Shown: piece by piece, positions 35,929 through 44,588 of the stretch
How the letters are laid out: each line of letters opens with the position of its first letter
How positions within the stretch are numbered: position 1 is the stretch's first letter
Assembly: GCA_934546985.1 (NCBI GenBank)
Contig: CAKTEE010000003.1
Span: 62,001 to 126,000 of the forward strand
DNA: 64,000 nucleotides
Direction of reading: 5' to 3'
Source of the DNA: an uncultured Eubacteriales bacterium
GTDB lineage: Bacteria; Bacillota; Clostridia; Oscillospirales; Acutalibacteraceae
The notes under the pieces: model-generated
Told to the model about the DNA's origin: nothing
What the model saw: only the letters and a program-made list of their open reading frames with translations
Databases searched by the model: none
Position numbers and translations under genes: made by a program

Positions 35929-36120
35929 CTATGCTTCCGTCTCCGGCGCTGTACCTTCTTCCTGAAGATGCTGTAACGCATAGTCAATACACTGGACAAT
36001 AAATTCATTTCGGCTGATATGGTTTTCCTGAGCCAGCCGCTCCAAAACACGTACTTTTTCAGAATCAATGCGCAGAGAAATTACTTCTTTTTTATATTGT
36101 TTTGGTATAAAATTCTGCAT
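35929..36120 (-). CDS. Ribbon-helix-helix (CopG/Arc-like) protein
   Basis: 63 residues. The strand KEVISLRIDSEKVRVLERLA, then the turn HISRNEFIVQCIDYALQHL, is a textbook RHH fold: the strand binds operator DNA and the helices dimerise. No toxin partner is adjacent, so an antitoxin role is not supported. It is probably a small repressor. Confidence 0.8.
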   Translation of the reverse strand: MQNFIPKQYKKEVISLRIDSEKVRVLERLAQENHISRNEFIVQCIDYALQHLQEEGTAPETEA

Positions 36121-36252
36121 TTTTCATCACTCCTGCATTAAATTGTATTACATCATACACCATAAATATATATTCTTATATCAAATGATAATTAATAGTA
36201 TATTTTGTAACACAAGATATATACGCAGAAGAAGACAATCTTTTACAATCAT

Positions 36253-36843
36253 TTAATCGCAATCATAAGTGTGTGTGCAAACCTCCTTGATTTTCTCTCT
36301 CAGGGCAACAAAATCTTCCAATGCATCCGGCTTTTGACGGGGGTTGCGCAGCAATGCTGCTGGATGAAATGTTCCCATCATTAAAATACCGCCGCGTTCT
36401 ACAAACTGACCATGTTGTTTGGTAACACGGAAATTTTTATCAATCAGTTTCTGGGCGGAAATCCGGCCGAGACAGACAATGATTTTAGGTCGCATCAAAC
36501 GCACTTGTTCACGAAGCCACCCGATACACGCTTCCTGTTCCTCCGGCAGCGGATCCCGGTTTTTTGGCGGACGGCATTTTACCATATTTGCAATATAGAT
36601 GTTCTTTTTTCTATCCAAATCCACCGCTGTAAGGAATTTATCCAGTAATTGCCCGCCGCGCCCAACAAAAGGTTCTCCCTGCAAATCCTCGTTTTCGCCC
36701 GGGCCTTCGCCAATAAACATAACTTCAGCATTTTCCACACCCGTACCAAACACCAGTTTTGTCCGCGTTTTCCCAAGTTCACATTTCTGGCAATCCATAC
36801 AGGCATTTTTCAGCCTATCCCAATCCTGATACATTCTGTACAC
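36253..36843 (-). CDS. Family 4 uracil-DNA glycosylase (Fe-S)
   Basis: 196 residues. CMDCQKCELGKTRT supplies two cluster cysteines; the others are in NMVKCRPPKNRDPLP and EEQEACIGW. The active-site motif is GEGPGENEDLQGEPFVG, and the second motif is TFHPAALLRNP. The enzyme excises uracil from DNA in base-excision repair. Its length is normal for the type 4/5 family. Confidence 0.92.
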   Translation of the reverse strand: MYRMYQDWDRLKNACMDCQKCELGKTRTKLVFGTGVENAEVMFIGEGPGENEDLQGEPFVGRGGQLLDKFLTAVDLDRKKNIYIANMVKCRPPKNRDPLPEEQEACIGWLREQVRLMRPKIIVCLGRISAQKLIDKNFRVTKQHGQFVERGGILMMGTFHPAALLRNPRQKPDALEDFVALREKIKEVCTHTYDCD

Positions 36844-37041
36844 ACCATCCTATCACTCTTTACTGCATTTGCCGTTTTAGTATACCATGAATTTGCACCA
36901 TGAACAATTATCAACGTGCTTTTTTCTCCCCTATCCCTCTTTTTTCATCAGGATTTTCCTCTTAACTACCGAACAGCCATTGAATTTATCCTGCTTTTGG
37001 TTTACAATATTGTTGTATAAAGAAACAGGAGATGATTATTT

Positions 37042-37617
37042 TTGGACAAACAAGTTCTGGTAGAAACATCTGCAAGACATGTACACCTGACCCGTGAGGC
37101 ATTGGATATTCTTTTTGGTGAAGGCTACACTTTAACCAATAAAAAAGACCTGTCCCAGCCAGGCCAATTTGCATGTGAGGAAAGAGTTACAGTAGTCGGC
37201 AGTAAAAAATCCCTCCCTAACGTATCAATTCTGGGTCCTGTGCGCCCTTATACCCAAATTGAGCTTTCTTTAACAGACGCACGCTCCATCGGCGTCAGTG
37301 CGCCTGTTCGTGAATCCGGTGATTTAGAAGGCGCAGGCGCCTGCAAGCTGATTGGCCCGAAAGGCGAAGTTGAGGTTGAACACGGCGTTATCAGCGCGAA
37401 ACGCCATATCCATGCTACCCCCGAAGACGCTGAAAAATACGGCGTTCAAGATAAACAGATTGTTCAGGTAAAAGTGGGAACTGCGGAACGCGCATTAATT
37501 TTTGATGATGTTATTGTCCGCGTCAGCCCGAAATATGCCTGGGCAATGCATATTGATACAGATGAATCCAACGCGGCAGGCTGTGGTCCTAATCAAATGG
37601 GTACGATTATCGGCTAA
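37042..37617 (+). CDS. pduL: PduL-type phosphate acyltransferase
   Basis: 191 residues with a TTG start behind ACAGGAG. SARHVHLT and HIHATPEDA carry the zinc-binding histidines of the PduL fold, and the two half-barrels (QPGQFACEERV, then GPVRPYTQIELS) are complete. PduL converts acyl-CoA to acyl phosphate. With no microcompartment shell genes nearby, and nifJ in the same genome, it may serve as the phosphotransacetylase linking acetyl-CoA to acetyl phosphate. It has its own terminator. Confidence 0.9.
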   Translation: MDKQVLVETSARHVHLTREALDILFGEGYTLTNKKDLSQPGQFACEERVTVVGSKKSLPNVSILGPVRPYTQIELSLTDARSIGVSAPVRESGDLEGAGACKLIGPKGEVEVEHGVISAKRHIHATPEDAEKYGVQDKQIVQVKVGTAERALIFDDVIVRVSPKYAWAMHIDTDESNAAGCGPNQMGTIIG

Positions 37618-37642
37618 ATAAAAAAACAAATGATACATATTC

Positions 37643-37680
37643 GGGCGGTGCAGGGAAAACTGCACCGTCCTTATTAATTT
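37643..37680 (+). terminator. Terminator of pduL
   Basis: GGGCGGTGCAG pairs with CTGCACCGTCC (one G-U), followed by TTATTAATTT. From here to 38062 there is no gene. Confidence 0.8.
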
Positions 37681-38062
37681 AGAAAGCAAACATCTGTACC
37701 AAATAAGTTTTCGCTGTACTTTTTCTTAACGCCCGAATACAAACAAATTGTTTTTATAAACCCAATGAAAAAGAGAACGCATCCAACTTTTATCTCATAA
37801 TCTCATATCAGAATACACTTACATAAAATCCACTACCATTTTCTATCTGGAATAAAAGCCTTGTATCATTCACATTATCACTAACTTTAAATAACTTATC
37901 CCATTTTCGCAAGACGCAGCCTTTCACAGCGCGACGAATTATTCACATTTTATTCAGTCTGCTTTCTCCACAGTTTTAGGTATTGTAATAACAATGATTG
38001 CGCAGTGTTGACAGTGATTTGTTTAAATATGAGAAAAAAGATTACAATAAGATTTCATCTCT

Positions 38063-38091
38063 TGACTCTGTATTTTAGCCCTGCTATAATA
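38063..38091 (+). promoter_or_regulatory. Promoter of lipoprotein 1
   Basis: TTGACT (38063-38068), 17 bp, TATAAT (38086-38091). Confidence 0.8.
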
Positions 38092-38140
38092 TCCCGCGTG
38101 GAGCCAATCAACTCAATTATTATTTGGAGGTAATACATCT

Positions 38141-38347
38141 ATGAAAAAAATGATTGCTATTGTTATGAGCCTTTCTGTTTTGGCTGCCCTGTTCGCTGGC
38201 TGCGGTGATAATTCTTCTAACACCACCACTACTACTGCGGCAACAACTACCGCTGCTGAAACCACCACTGCCGCGAATAACGACGAGACCACCACTGCTG
38301 CTGAAACTACTACTGTTGCAGAAACAACAACTGAAGCTCAGGGCTAA
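38141..38347 (+). CDS. Small Thr-rich lipoprotein
   Basis: 68 residues behind TTGGAGG. The signal peptide ends in the lipobox LFAGC (Cys at residue 21-22). The rest is a low-complexity Thr/Ala/Glu tail (TTAAETTTAA repeats) with no folded domain. It matches the linker of the next lipoprotein, so it may be a truncated paralogue kept as signal plus linker. The linker type suggests an O-glycosylated or extended spacer; that is inference. Confidence 0.7.
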   Translation: MKKMIAIVMSLSVLAALFAGCGDNSSNTTTTTAATTTAAETTTAANNDETTTAAETTTVAETTTEAQG

Positions 38348-38556
38348 TTTTTACGCCTGAGCCAGCGCTATAAAATTACGCATTGCCTGACAAAACGGCA
38401 AATGCGTACTGTGTGAAAGAGAACTCCACGCATTGGGCGGTCTATCCCGCCCATGCTTCTTTCCTCTGGCGCACATGGTTACTTTTGATTTACAGCAAAA
38501 TCGGCCGGCCATGTTCCATCAGGATATGGTTTGGCTTTTTTATTTGTGCCTGATTA

Positions 38557-38585
38557 TTGACGTCAGGATTTCATCCTGTTATAAT
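38557..38585 (+). promoter_or_regulatory. Promoter of lipoprotein 2
   Basis: TTGACG (38557-38562), 17 bp, TATAAT (38580-38585). Confidence 0.8.
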
Positions 38586-38632
38586 ACTTTATAAAAATTC
38601 CGTACTTAAAATAAAGTTTGGAGGAATATCTC

Positions 38633-39289
38633 ATGAAGAAAAATATTTGTGCCGTATTGCTTTGTACTGCACTGCTGACATCCGTTTTCACTGCATGCAG
38701 CACAGACCAGACTTCTTCCGATAAAACAGAAACTGCCACCACAGCGGCAGCAACCACTGCGGCGGACACTACAACGGCAGCAAACAGCAACACTACCACT
38801 TCATCTTCATCTGCTGAAACCACCACCGCTTTCCCTGAAGAGGATACTACTACACCGATTGTTGACGGCGTTTTTAATAACGGGCAGTTTTCTATGCAAG
38901 TGCCGGAAGGCTGGACCTCAGATGAATCCACAGGAATCCCTATGTTTGTTTCGTCAGAAGCTCCCGTTAATGGTATTCAAAAAAATTTCAACGTAACGGT
39001 AACGAAGGAAGCCAGCGACCCTTTAACAACTACAAAGGAACAGTACCAGAACAGCCTTGATTCTATCTACGGCACCGGCGTTGATATTAAAAAATTTGAT
39101 GTTTCCGAAATTAACGGCAATCAAGTGCTTTGCATTGAATTTTCTTTGACAATAAACGAAGTAACTGCGCTAATTACCCAATATGCATATAATCAGAATG
39201 GGAAAAGCCTTACATATACTTATACCAGCGGTAACACCACACAGCCTGCGGAGTGCGAAGAAATCTTCCGTTCCATTCAACTTTTATAA
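38633..39289 (+). CDS. Thr-rich linker lipoprotein with one C-terminal domain
   Basis: 218 residues. The ATG at 38633 (behind TTTGGAGG) is chosen over the upstream ATG at 38618. The lipobox is VFTAC, followed by a Thr/Ala/Ser linker of about 45 residues. A globular domain of about 140 residues begins FNNGQFSMQVPEGWTSDEST and ends EEIFRSIQLL. This 'VPEGW' domain is common in surface lipoproteins of gut Firmicutes, and its function is unknown to me. Confidence 0.8.
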   Translation: MKKNICAVLLCTALLTSVFTACSTDQTSSDKTETATTAAATTAADTTTAANSNTTTSSSSAETTTAFPEEDTTTPIVDGVFNNGQFSMQVPEGWTSDESTGIPMFVSSEAPVNGIQKNFNVTVTKEASDPLTTTKEQYQNSLDSIYGTGVDIKKFDVSEINGNQVLCIEFSLTINEVTALITQYAYNQNGKSLTYTYTSGNTTQPAECEEIFRSIQLL

Positions 39290-39381
39290 GAACATAACAG
39301 GCGTTTGCGGAAAATCTCTGCAAACGCTTTTCTTTTTTGTTACCTTATCATTTTATTTACAAATTTGCAGTATTTTTGTTC

Positions 39382-39410
39382 TTGACTCCACGGACTCCAG
39401 TTGCTATAAT
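39382..39410 (+). promoter_or_regulatory. Promoter of tRNA-Thr
   Basis: TTGACT (39382-39387), 17 bp, TATAAT (39405-39410), ten bases before the mature tRNA 5' end. Confidence 0.85.
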
Positions 39411-39420
39411 ACTGCTATAT

Positions 39421-39496
39421 GCTACTGTGGCTCAGTTGGTAGAGCAGCTGATTCGTAATCAGCAGGTCGCCGGTTCAAGTCCGGCCAGTAGCTCCA
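39421..39496 (+). tRNA. tRNA-Thr, anticodon CGT
   Basis: The full cloverleaf is present: acceptor GCTACTG/CAGTAGC, D arm GCTC/GAGC, anticodon stem GCTGA/TCAGC with loop TTCGTAA (anticodon CGT, reading ACG), T arm GCCGG/CCGGC with TTCAAGT, and an encoded CCA end (39494-39496). It is a single gene with its own promoter and terminator, set between two lipoprotein genes. Confidence 0.97.
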
Positions 39497-39502
39497 AACC
39501 GG

Positions 39503-39540
39503 ACTGTCAAGCCCATAGCTTTGGGTTTGACAGTATTATT
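39503..39540 (+). terminator. Terminator of tRNA-Thr
   Basis: ACTGTCAAGCCCA pairs with TGGGTTTGACAGT (one G-U), followed by ATTATTTTAT. Confidence 0.85.
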
Positions 39541-39573
39541 TTATCACTTTAACTCAATAAAGGAGCATGCCGT

Positions 39574-40656
39574 ATGATGAAAAAAGCTTTATCGCTTCTG
39601 TTATCCATTGCCTTGATTGGCACACTGTTTTCCGGCTGTAAAAACGACTCCTCCGCATCCCCCCAGCCGGAAACCGCCAAGATTGTAGAAACCAACGGAA
39701 CTTTTGAAAACGAAAACCTGAGTTTTAAAGTCCCTGTGGGCTGGACTGCGCAAGCAGACGAACAGGACCCGGACTATCCGATAGTAACCTGCCAGACCAA
39801 ACCGGAAAACGGATTTGCAGCGTTCATAAACTTTTACTCTACAGAGCAGAACGACGCTTTTCTTACATACACGGATAAAGACGTGGACATGTCCCCCTAT
39901 TACACAGCATACACCCTGTATGAAAACTCCTTGAAAAAAATAAAAGACCGTGATGTTCGTGTAACCCGTTACAGGGGCGAAAATTCAGGCATTGCAGTGT
40001 ATGTTAAAATTTATGCGTTTAACGATAGTGGGCGCACCTATAACCTTGCGCTCTCTTCGCCGGACGAAATTACAGGTATTGACGAGCTCTACACCATTTA
40101 CGACAGTTTTTCCGGAAAACCGCCTGTATCAAAAGCAGAAACCACAACCTCAGCAACTGAAACAACTACAGCCGCGCCCGAATATAACATTGATACCGCT
40201 AATTTCCGCGTATATTATCCCGACGGCTGGATCAGCGACGTATCCGGAAGAAACGCGAAAGCAGATATGCTGCAATATTGGTACAGCCGCCGTTTGAATA
40301 ATGTGCCTGTATTTATAAGCAATGAAGAAATTAACGGATTTTATCCGTATATCAGCGTAATCGTGGGCGATGAAGATAAAAATCTTATTAAACTGGAAGA
40401 CAAATATTTGGATTTTTCCTCCAGTTTTAAAAATTATGAGCAGGGCAAGATTGAACGCGGAACCCGCAGCGGTACAGATACTTTAACACTAAATTATTCA
40501 GTGGAAAACGAAGACGGCGTCCGTATTTATATTAAACAAATTCTGTTTAATGAAAAACATCACCTTTATGTTTTATCCCTTTTCAGCAGTTCTGAAACTT
40601 ACGGATTAAATGAATTTCAAAAATTTTATGATACTTTCTATACAATTGAAGAATAA
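39574..40656 (+). CDS. Lipoprotein with two copies of the 'VPEGW/PDGW' domain
   Basis: 360 residues. The signal peptide ends in the lipobox LFSGC. Domain 1 (about 40-185) starts FENENLSFKVPVGWTAQADE, and a short TTTSATETTTAAPE linker separates it from domain 2 (about 205-360), which starts FRVYYPDGWISDVSG. Both end in an ELYTIYDSF / EFQKFYDTF helix, showing an internal duplication. It is clearly related to the lipoprotein at 38633, which has a single domain. Function unknown; it is exported and membrane-anchored. Confidence 0.8.
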   Translation: MMKKALSLLLSIALIGTLFSGCKNDSSASPQPETAKIVETNGTFENENLSFKVPVGWTAQADEQDPDYPIVTCQTKPENGFAAFINFYSTEQNDAFLTYTDKDVDMSPYYTAYTLYENSLKKIKDRDVRVTRYRGENSGIAVYVKIYAFNDSGRTYNLALSSPDEITGIDELYTIYDSFSGKPPVSKAETTTSATETTTAAPEYNIDTANFRVYYPDGWISDVSGRNAKADMLQYWYSRRLNNVPVFISNEEINGFYPYISVIVGDEDKNLIKLEDKYLDFSSSFKNYEQGKIERGTRSGTDTLTLNYSVENEDGVRIYIKQILFNEKHHLYVLSLFSSSETYGLNEFQKFYDTFYTIEE

Positions 40657-40664
40657 TTTGTTAT

Positions 40665-40697
40665 ACCGGGAAACATTCTGTTTCCCGGTGCTTTTTA
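40665..40697 (+). terminator. Terminator of the two-domain lipoprotein
   Basis: ACCGGGAAACA and TGTTTCCCGGT form a perfect 11-bp stem with a 3-nt loop, then GCTTTTTATTTTTTT. Confidence 0.92.
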
Positions 40698-40774
40698 TTT
40701 TTTTCTAAAATATCAACAAATTGGAAACGAGATGTAAATATTTCATTTTCAATGCATTGTTTTCACAATTAATA

Positions 40775-40803
40775 TTGCAAACCTTTTTTCTTTATAATAT
40801 AAT
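40775..40803 (+). promoter_or_regulatory. Promoter of the PspA-like gene
   Basis: TTGCAA (40775-40780), 17 bp, TATAAT (40798-40803), 65 bp before the start codon. Confidence 0.75.
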
Positions 40804-40868
40804 TAACTCATACCACAGTAAAACAAATAAAATTACAGGTATATTCATACAATATGGAGGAGATTAGA

Positions 40869-41546
40869 ATGGGAATTCTGTCGAGATTTAAAGACATTAT
40901 GGCATCAAATGTGAATGCAGTATTGGACCGCATGGAAGATCCATCCAAAATGGTTGACCAGCTGCTGCGTGACCTGAACGATGATTTGGGCAAAGTAAAG
41001 GCGGAAACTGCCGGCATTATGGCAGAAGAAAAACGTGCACAGAGAGAACTTGAAGAATGCAAACAAGAAGTTGCCAAATTACAGGAATACGCTGAAAAGG
41101 CCGTAATGCAGGGCAATGATGCGGATGCAAAAACATTTCTTTCTAAAAAAGCACAGTATGTAGAAAAGCAAACAGCACTACAGCAGGCTTATGACCTTGC
41201 CTCTGCAAATTCCCAGAAAATGCGCCAGATGCACGACAAACTGGTAGAACAAATCAACGAGCTGAACGGCCGCAAGGATGCTATCAAAGCCAAAATGGCT
41301 GTCGCAAAAACGCAGGAAAAAATTAATAAAATCGGCAGCAGCATCAGCGGCGCACAAAACAGCCTAAATGCATTTGACCGTATGGAAGCGAAAGCAAACA
41401 AAATGCTGGATACTGCGGAAGCAATGGCGGAACTTAACACCAACAGCGCGGAAGATGACCTTGATGCGCTCAAAAGCAAATATAGCACCGATACTTCCGG
41501 CGTTGATGATGAACTCGCAGCATTAAAAGCCAAATTGGGCAAATAA
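40869..41546 (+). CDS. PspA/IM30 (ESCRT-III-like) envelope stress protein
   Basis: 225 residues from ATG 40869 behind GGAGGAG (an upstream ATG at 40854 lies before that site). MGILSRFKDIMASNVNAVLD is the amphipathic membrane-binding start, and MEDPSKMVDQLLRDL is the family signature. Long coiled-coil helices fill residues 25-210. These proteins polymerise on damaged membranes. It is followed by an SPFH/zinc-ribbon protein, the same partnership as Bacillus YdjF-YdjI. Confidence 0.92.
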   Translation: MGILSRFKDIMASNVNAVLDRMEDPSKMVDQLLRDLNDDLGKVKAETAGIMAEEKRAQRELEECKQEVAKLQEYAEKAVMQGNDADAKTFLSKKAQYVEKQTALQQAYDLASANSQKMRQMHDKLVEQINELNGRKDAIKAKMAVAKTQEKINKIGSSISGAQNSLNAFDRMEAKANKMLDTAEAMAELNTNSAEDDLDALKSKYSTDTSGVDDELAALKAKLGK

Positions 41547-41654
41547 CAGTTCCCTGCGCTTTGCTGAAAAAATGGAAACATAACGCTCATGGCGCCGGCT
41601 GTGGGCGTTTTTTAATAACGGGGACCCGCGTGAGTATTTTATGGAGGTTTTTTT

Positions 41655-42713
41655 ATGGGGTTATTTTCAAAGCAATTCAGTAATGTTGTTGAATGGGAGG
41701 AATACCGCGATGACATTATTTTCTGGAAATGGTCAAACGAAGAAATAAAAAAAGGCAGCCGTCTTGTTATACGGCCGGGACAGGACGCGATTTTCCTTTA
41801 TAACGGCCGTATAGAGGGTGTATTCACAGATGAAGGAAATTTTGAAATTGAAAGCCAGATTATTCCTTTCCTCAGCACACTCAAGGGCTTTAAATTTGGT
41901 TTTAACAGTGGTATCCGTGCAGAGGTACTGTTTGTCAACACAAAGGAATTCACTGTAAAATGGGGCACCAAAAATGCAATCAATATCCCTGCCCCGGGTC
42001 TGCCGGGCGGTATGCCGATACGCGCATTCGGTACCTTTCAGATGAAGGTTAGCGATTATATCGCGCTGATTGATAAAATTGCCGGTGTAAAGCAAACCTT
42101 CACAGTTGATGACGTCAGGGAACGCGTTTCCAGCGTCCTGAACCAATATATTATGAAATGGATTGCCAGAGAAGGGAAAGATATGTTCAATCTTCAGGCA
42201 AATGCAGATGAAATTTCCCGTGGTATCCGCAGTGATTTGGATATGGAAATGATGAAAATCGGTATCAGCATTACCGGATTTGTCATTGAAAACGTAAATT
42301 ACCCGCAGGAAATTCAGGATAAAATTAATAAAACCGCTTCTTACAGCATGGTTGGGGATATGAACCGTTACCAGCAGATTGGCATGACAGATGCCATGAC
42401 CTCTGGAAAAGGTTCCGGCGGCTCTATGAATGAAACCATGAACACTATGGTAGGTATGGCGGCTGGAATGAACATGGCAAACCAGATGATGAATAATATA
42501 GCAAATCAAAATAAAACGGCAGAAACCGCACCCGCACCAACCAACACAGTTAAATGCACAAATTGCGGCTTCGGTATTCGCGGAGATGCAAAATTCTGCC
42601 CCGAATGCGGCACCAAAAGGGAAACAGACAGAAAAAAGTTTTGTCAGGAATGCGGTCAAAAAATAGACGCCAATGCAAAATTTTGCCCTGAATGCGGCGC
42701 AAAAAACGCTTAA
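41655..42713 (+). CDS. SPFH-domain protein with C-terminal double zinc ribbon (YdjI-like)
   Basis: 352 residues behind GGAGG. Residues 1-235 form an SPFH/band-7-like domain starting MGLFSKQFSNVVEWEEYRDD, with RPGQDAIFLYNGRIEGVF and GTFQMKVSDYIALI. A Met/Asn-rich linker (about 245-285) follows. Two zinc ribbons end the protein: CTNCGFGIRGDAKFCPECG and CQECGQKIDANAKFCPECG. YdjI in Bacillus works with the PspA homologue YdjF in membrane protection, so these two genes probably act together. Confidence 0.9.
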   Translation: MGLFSKQFSNVVEWEEYRDDIIFWKWSNEEIKKGSRLVIRPGQDAIFLYNGRIEGVFTDEGNFEIESQIIPFLSTLKGFKFGFNSGIRAEVLFVNTKEFTVKWGTKNAINIPAPGLPGGMPIRAFGTFQMKVSDYIALIDKIAGVKQTFTVDDVRERVSSVLNQYIMKWIAREGKDMFNLQANADEISRGIRSDLDMEMMKIGISITGFVIENVNYPQEIQDKINKTASYSMVGDMNRYQQIGMTDAMTSGKGSGGSMNETMNTMVGMAAGMNMANQMMNNIANQNKTAETAPAPTNTVKCTNCGFGIRGDAKFCPECGTKRETDRKKFCQECGQKIDANAKFCPECGAKNA

Positions 42714-42731
42714 CTCATTCGTAACTTAAAG

Positions 42732-42757
42732 AGGCCGCCATGTTGGCGGCCTTTCCG
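42732..42757 (+). terminator. Terminator of the PspA-SPFH unit
   Basis: AGGCCGCC pairs with GGCGGCCT around ATGTT, followed by TTCCGATTT. Confidence 0.75.
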
Positions 42758-42875
42758 ATTTATGAAAGCAGCGGCATTCGAGGAAATTACACACAAAGAA
42801 CATTGGGTAAAAAAGTTTATATAGTAATTTTTACGTTCAAAACCGTCAACCATGTTTATATTTAAGGAGGATTTT

Positions 42876-43367
42876 ATGGAACATAACCGCGAACGTATAG
42901 AACTTGCAGAAAAATTATTTAAAGAAGGCTATAACTGTTGTCAGTCCGTAGTGCTTGCTTATGCAGACTGCTTTGGACTGGATGAAAACACTGCCGCACA
43001 ACTCAGTGCCGGTTTCGGGGGCGGTATGGGGCGATTGCGTGAAGTATGCGGTGCATTCAGCGGCGCTGTACTGCTCGCCGGTATGAAAGAACCTTTCCAT
43101 GTAAATGATTATGAGGCTAAAAAAAATATGTATCAGCTTGTGCAGGATATGGCAGCAGATTTTGAAGAAAAGAATGGCTCTATTGTTTGCCGTGAATTGC
43201 TTGGGCTTACAAAAAAAACGGACGAGCCTTCTCCTTCCCACCGGACACAAGAATATTATAAAAAACGTCCTTGCGCTGAAATCGTGAAAATTGCGGCCGG
43301 TATTGTAGAAGCATATTTATTGCCCAATCATAGCACAACTGTACCAGAAGTAGATGACCTCCATTAA
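42876..43367 (+). CDS. C_GCAxxG_C_C family redox protein
   Basis: 163 residues from ATG 42876 (behind AAGGAGG). The conserved cysteine pattern is present: EGYNCCQSVVLAYADC, then GGGMGRLREVCGAFSGAVL, then GSIVCRELLG and KRPCAEIVK. The family is thought to bind a metal or redox cofactor and has no settled function. It may form an operon with the DUF2752 gene 38 nt downstream. Confidence 0.88.
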   Translation: MEHNRERIELAEKLFKEGYNCCQSVVLAYADCFGLDENTAAQLSAGFGGGMGRLREVCGAFSGAVLLAGMKEPFHVNDYEAKKNMYQLVQDMAADFEEKNGSIVCRELLGLTKKTDEPSPSHRTQEYYKKRPCAEIVKIAAGIVEAYLLPNHSTTVPEVDDLH

Positions 43368-43405
43368 CAGCGTAAAGAAATCGTATCCGGAAAGGATTTA
43401 TAACC

Positions 43406-43819
43406 ATGTACCGTTATAAAAAAACAGCGGCTATGCTTTGCGCATTCTTTGCCGTTGTCCTGTTTTTTCTTGCCTTGCATCACTTTACAGGTACCATTTG
43501 CCTGTTCAATTCGGTATTCGGCATTCCCTGCCCTGGCTGCGGACTGACTCGGGCGGCTGTTTTTGCTTTACAGGGACGCTTTACAGAATCCCTTATTATG
43601 CACCCGCTTCTTTTCCCTGCATTAGCGGTACTGGCTTATATGATTATTAACAACATTATCCTGAAAAAGAAACCTTCCAAACTGTTTTACTTCATAATTA
43701 CCCTATGCTTGATTGTTTTTTTAGGGTTTTATATCTGGCGGATGATGACTTGTTTTCCTAATATCCCTCCAATGACATATAACAGTCATTCCCTCTTTCA
43801 TCAAATCATCCAACAATAA
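43406..43819 (+). CDS. DUF2752 membrane protein
   Basis: 137 residues with the family signature FGIPCPGCGLTRA after the first helix, and three membrane segments (LCAFFAVVLFFLALHHF, PALAVLAYMIINNIIL, FIITLCLIVFLGFYIW). Function unknown; the CPGCG pair and its redox-protein neighbour are suggestive only. Confidence 0.88.
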   Translation: MYRYKKTAAMLCAFFAVVLFFLALHHFTGTICLFNSVFGIPCPGCGLTRAAVFALQGRFTESLIMHPLLFPALAVLAYMIINNIILKKKPSKLFYFIITLCLIVFLGFYIWRMMTCFPNIPPMTYNSHSLFHQIIQQ

Positions 43820-43872
43820 ATGAATCAAATACTTAAATGCGACGGCAATGAAAGCCGCCGCATTTTTCTATA

Positions 43873-43903
43873 CAAAAAAACAACCATCCAAAGGATGGTT
43901 GTT
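43873..43903 (-). terminator. Terminator of the 5S rRNA gene
   Basis: AACAACCATCC and GGATGGTTGTT form an 11-bp stem with an AAA loop. On the minus strand it is followed by a run of T directly after the 5S 3' end. Confidence 0.9.
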
Positions 43904-43907
43904 AATA

Positions 43908-44023
43908 TGTCGGCATTACCTATTTTCCCGGGCAGCTTCCCGCCAAGTATCTTCGGCACAAATGAGCTTAACTACCGTGTTCGGTATGGGAACGGGTGGA
44001 CCCTCATCGTAATCAACACCGAC
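43908..44023 (-). rRNA. 5S ribosomal RNA
   Basis: The minus strand reads GTCGGTGTT...CCCGTTCCCATACCGAAC...AATGCCGAC. The 5' and 3' ends pair over 9 bp, and the CCATACCGAACACGG loop is diagnostic of 5S. The length is about 116 nt. No 16S or 23S lies nearby; the gene has its own promoter and terminator. Confidence 0.95.
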
Positions 44024-44052
44024 TGTTTGTCACCTTGTCAAGCGACTTCTAT

Positions 44053-44081
44053 AGTATATCACGGGCATAGCTAAAATGCAA
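44053..44081 (-). promoter_or_regulatory. Promoter of the 5S rRNA gene
   Basis: On the minus strand: TTGCAT (44081-44076), 17 bp, an extended -10 TGATATACT with TATACT at 44058-44053, about 30 nt upstream of the mature 5S. Confidence 0.75.
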
Positions 44082-44123
44082 CTGATATTTCATATAATCA
44101 TTTCAGAATTTTAAATTTATTTT

Positions 44124-44576
44124 TTAGATATTTTGACAATAAAATTTTAACCGTACTGCTTTCTCCGGCAATCCTGAAAGGCGGGACAGTCCTTCCACAG
44201 TAAATCCGCCCTCCATCATTCTCGCTTCCTCCACCATATTGGCATTCAGCAAAAGCGAAACGCAGAAGTAATCTGCTTCTTTTTCGTATTTTTCAACGGC
44301 AAGCTGTGTTTCCGCTTTCATAAAAACCATGTCAAGGGCAGGGTGAAGAATCGCATGTCCAAGTTCGTGAGCACATACAATTTTCTGCTGGCGCGTGGGA
44401 AGTTCATCCCCAACACAAATCATTTGCCTTCCTCCGGTGGAAAAATAGAACCCCCTGATTGATGCCGGAAGCGGGGCAAAATAAGTCAAAATATCCATTT
44501 TCTCACAAAGCTCAAACGGTTCTCTTGTTTGATACTGCGCTGTCAGTTTATGTACTATTGTGTCAATATACTTCAT
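44124..44576 (-). CDS. ImmA/IrrE-type metallopeptidase
   Basis: 150 residues with the zinc motif CAHELGHAILHP (HExxH) and a downstream EKEADYFCVSLLL carrying the third ligand. Proteins of this family cleave or relieve an XRE-type repressor, usually in mobile elements. It lies 12 nt downstream of the XRE gene on the same strand, the standard repressor-antirepressor pair. Confidence 0.9.
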   Translation of the reverse strand: MKYIDTIVHKLTAQYQTREPFELCEKMDILTYFAPLPASIRGFYFSTGGRQMICVGDELPTRQQKIVCAHELGHAILHPALDMVFMKAETQLAVEKYEKEADYFCVSLLLNANMVEEARMMEGGFTVEGLSRLSGLPEKAVRLKFYCQNI

Positions 44577-44588
44577 AATATCCCCCAG

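Noticed and set aside
41733..42659. A 308-codon antisense frame over the SPFH/zinc-ribbon gene
   Set aside because: The sense strand has the intact domains and ribosome site; the antisense product is Cys/His/Phe-rich noise.
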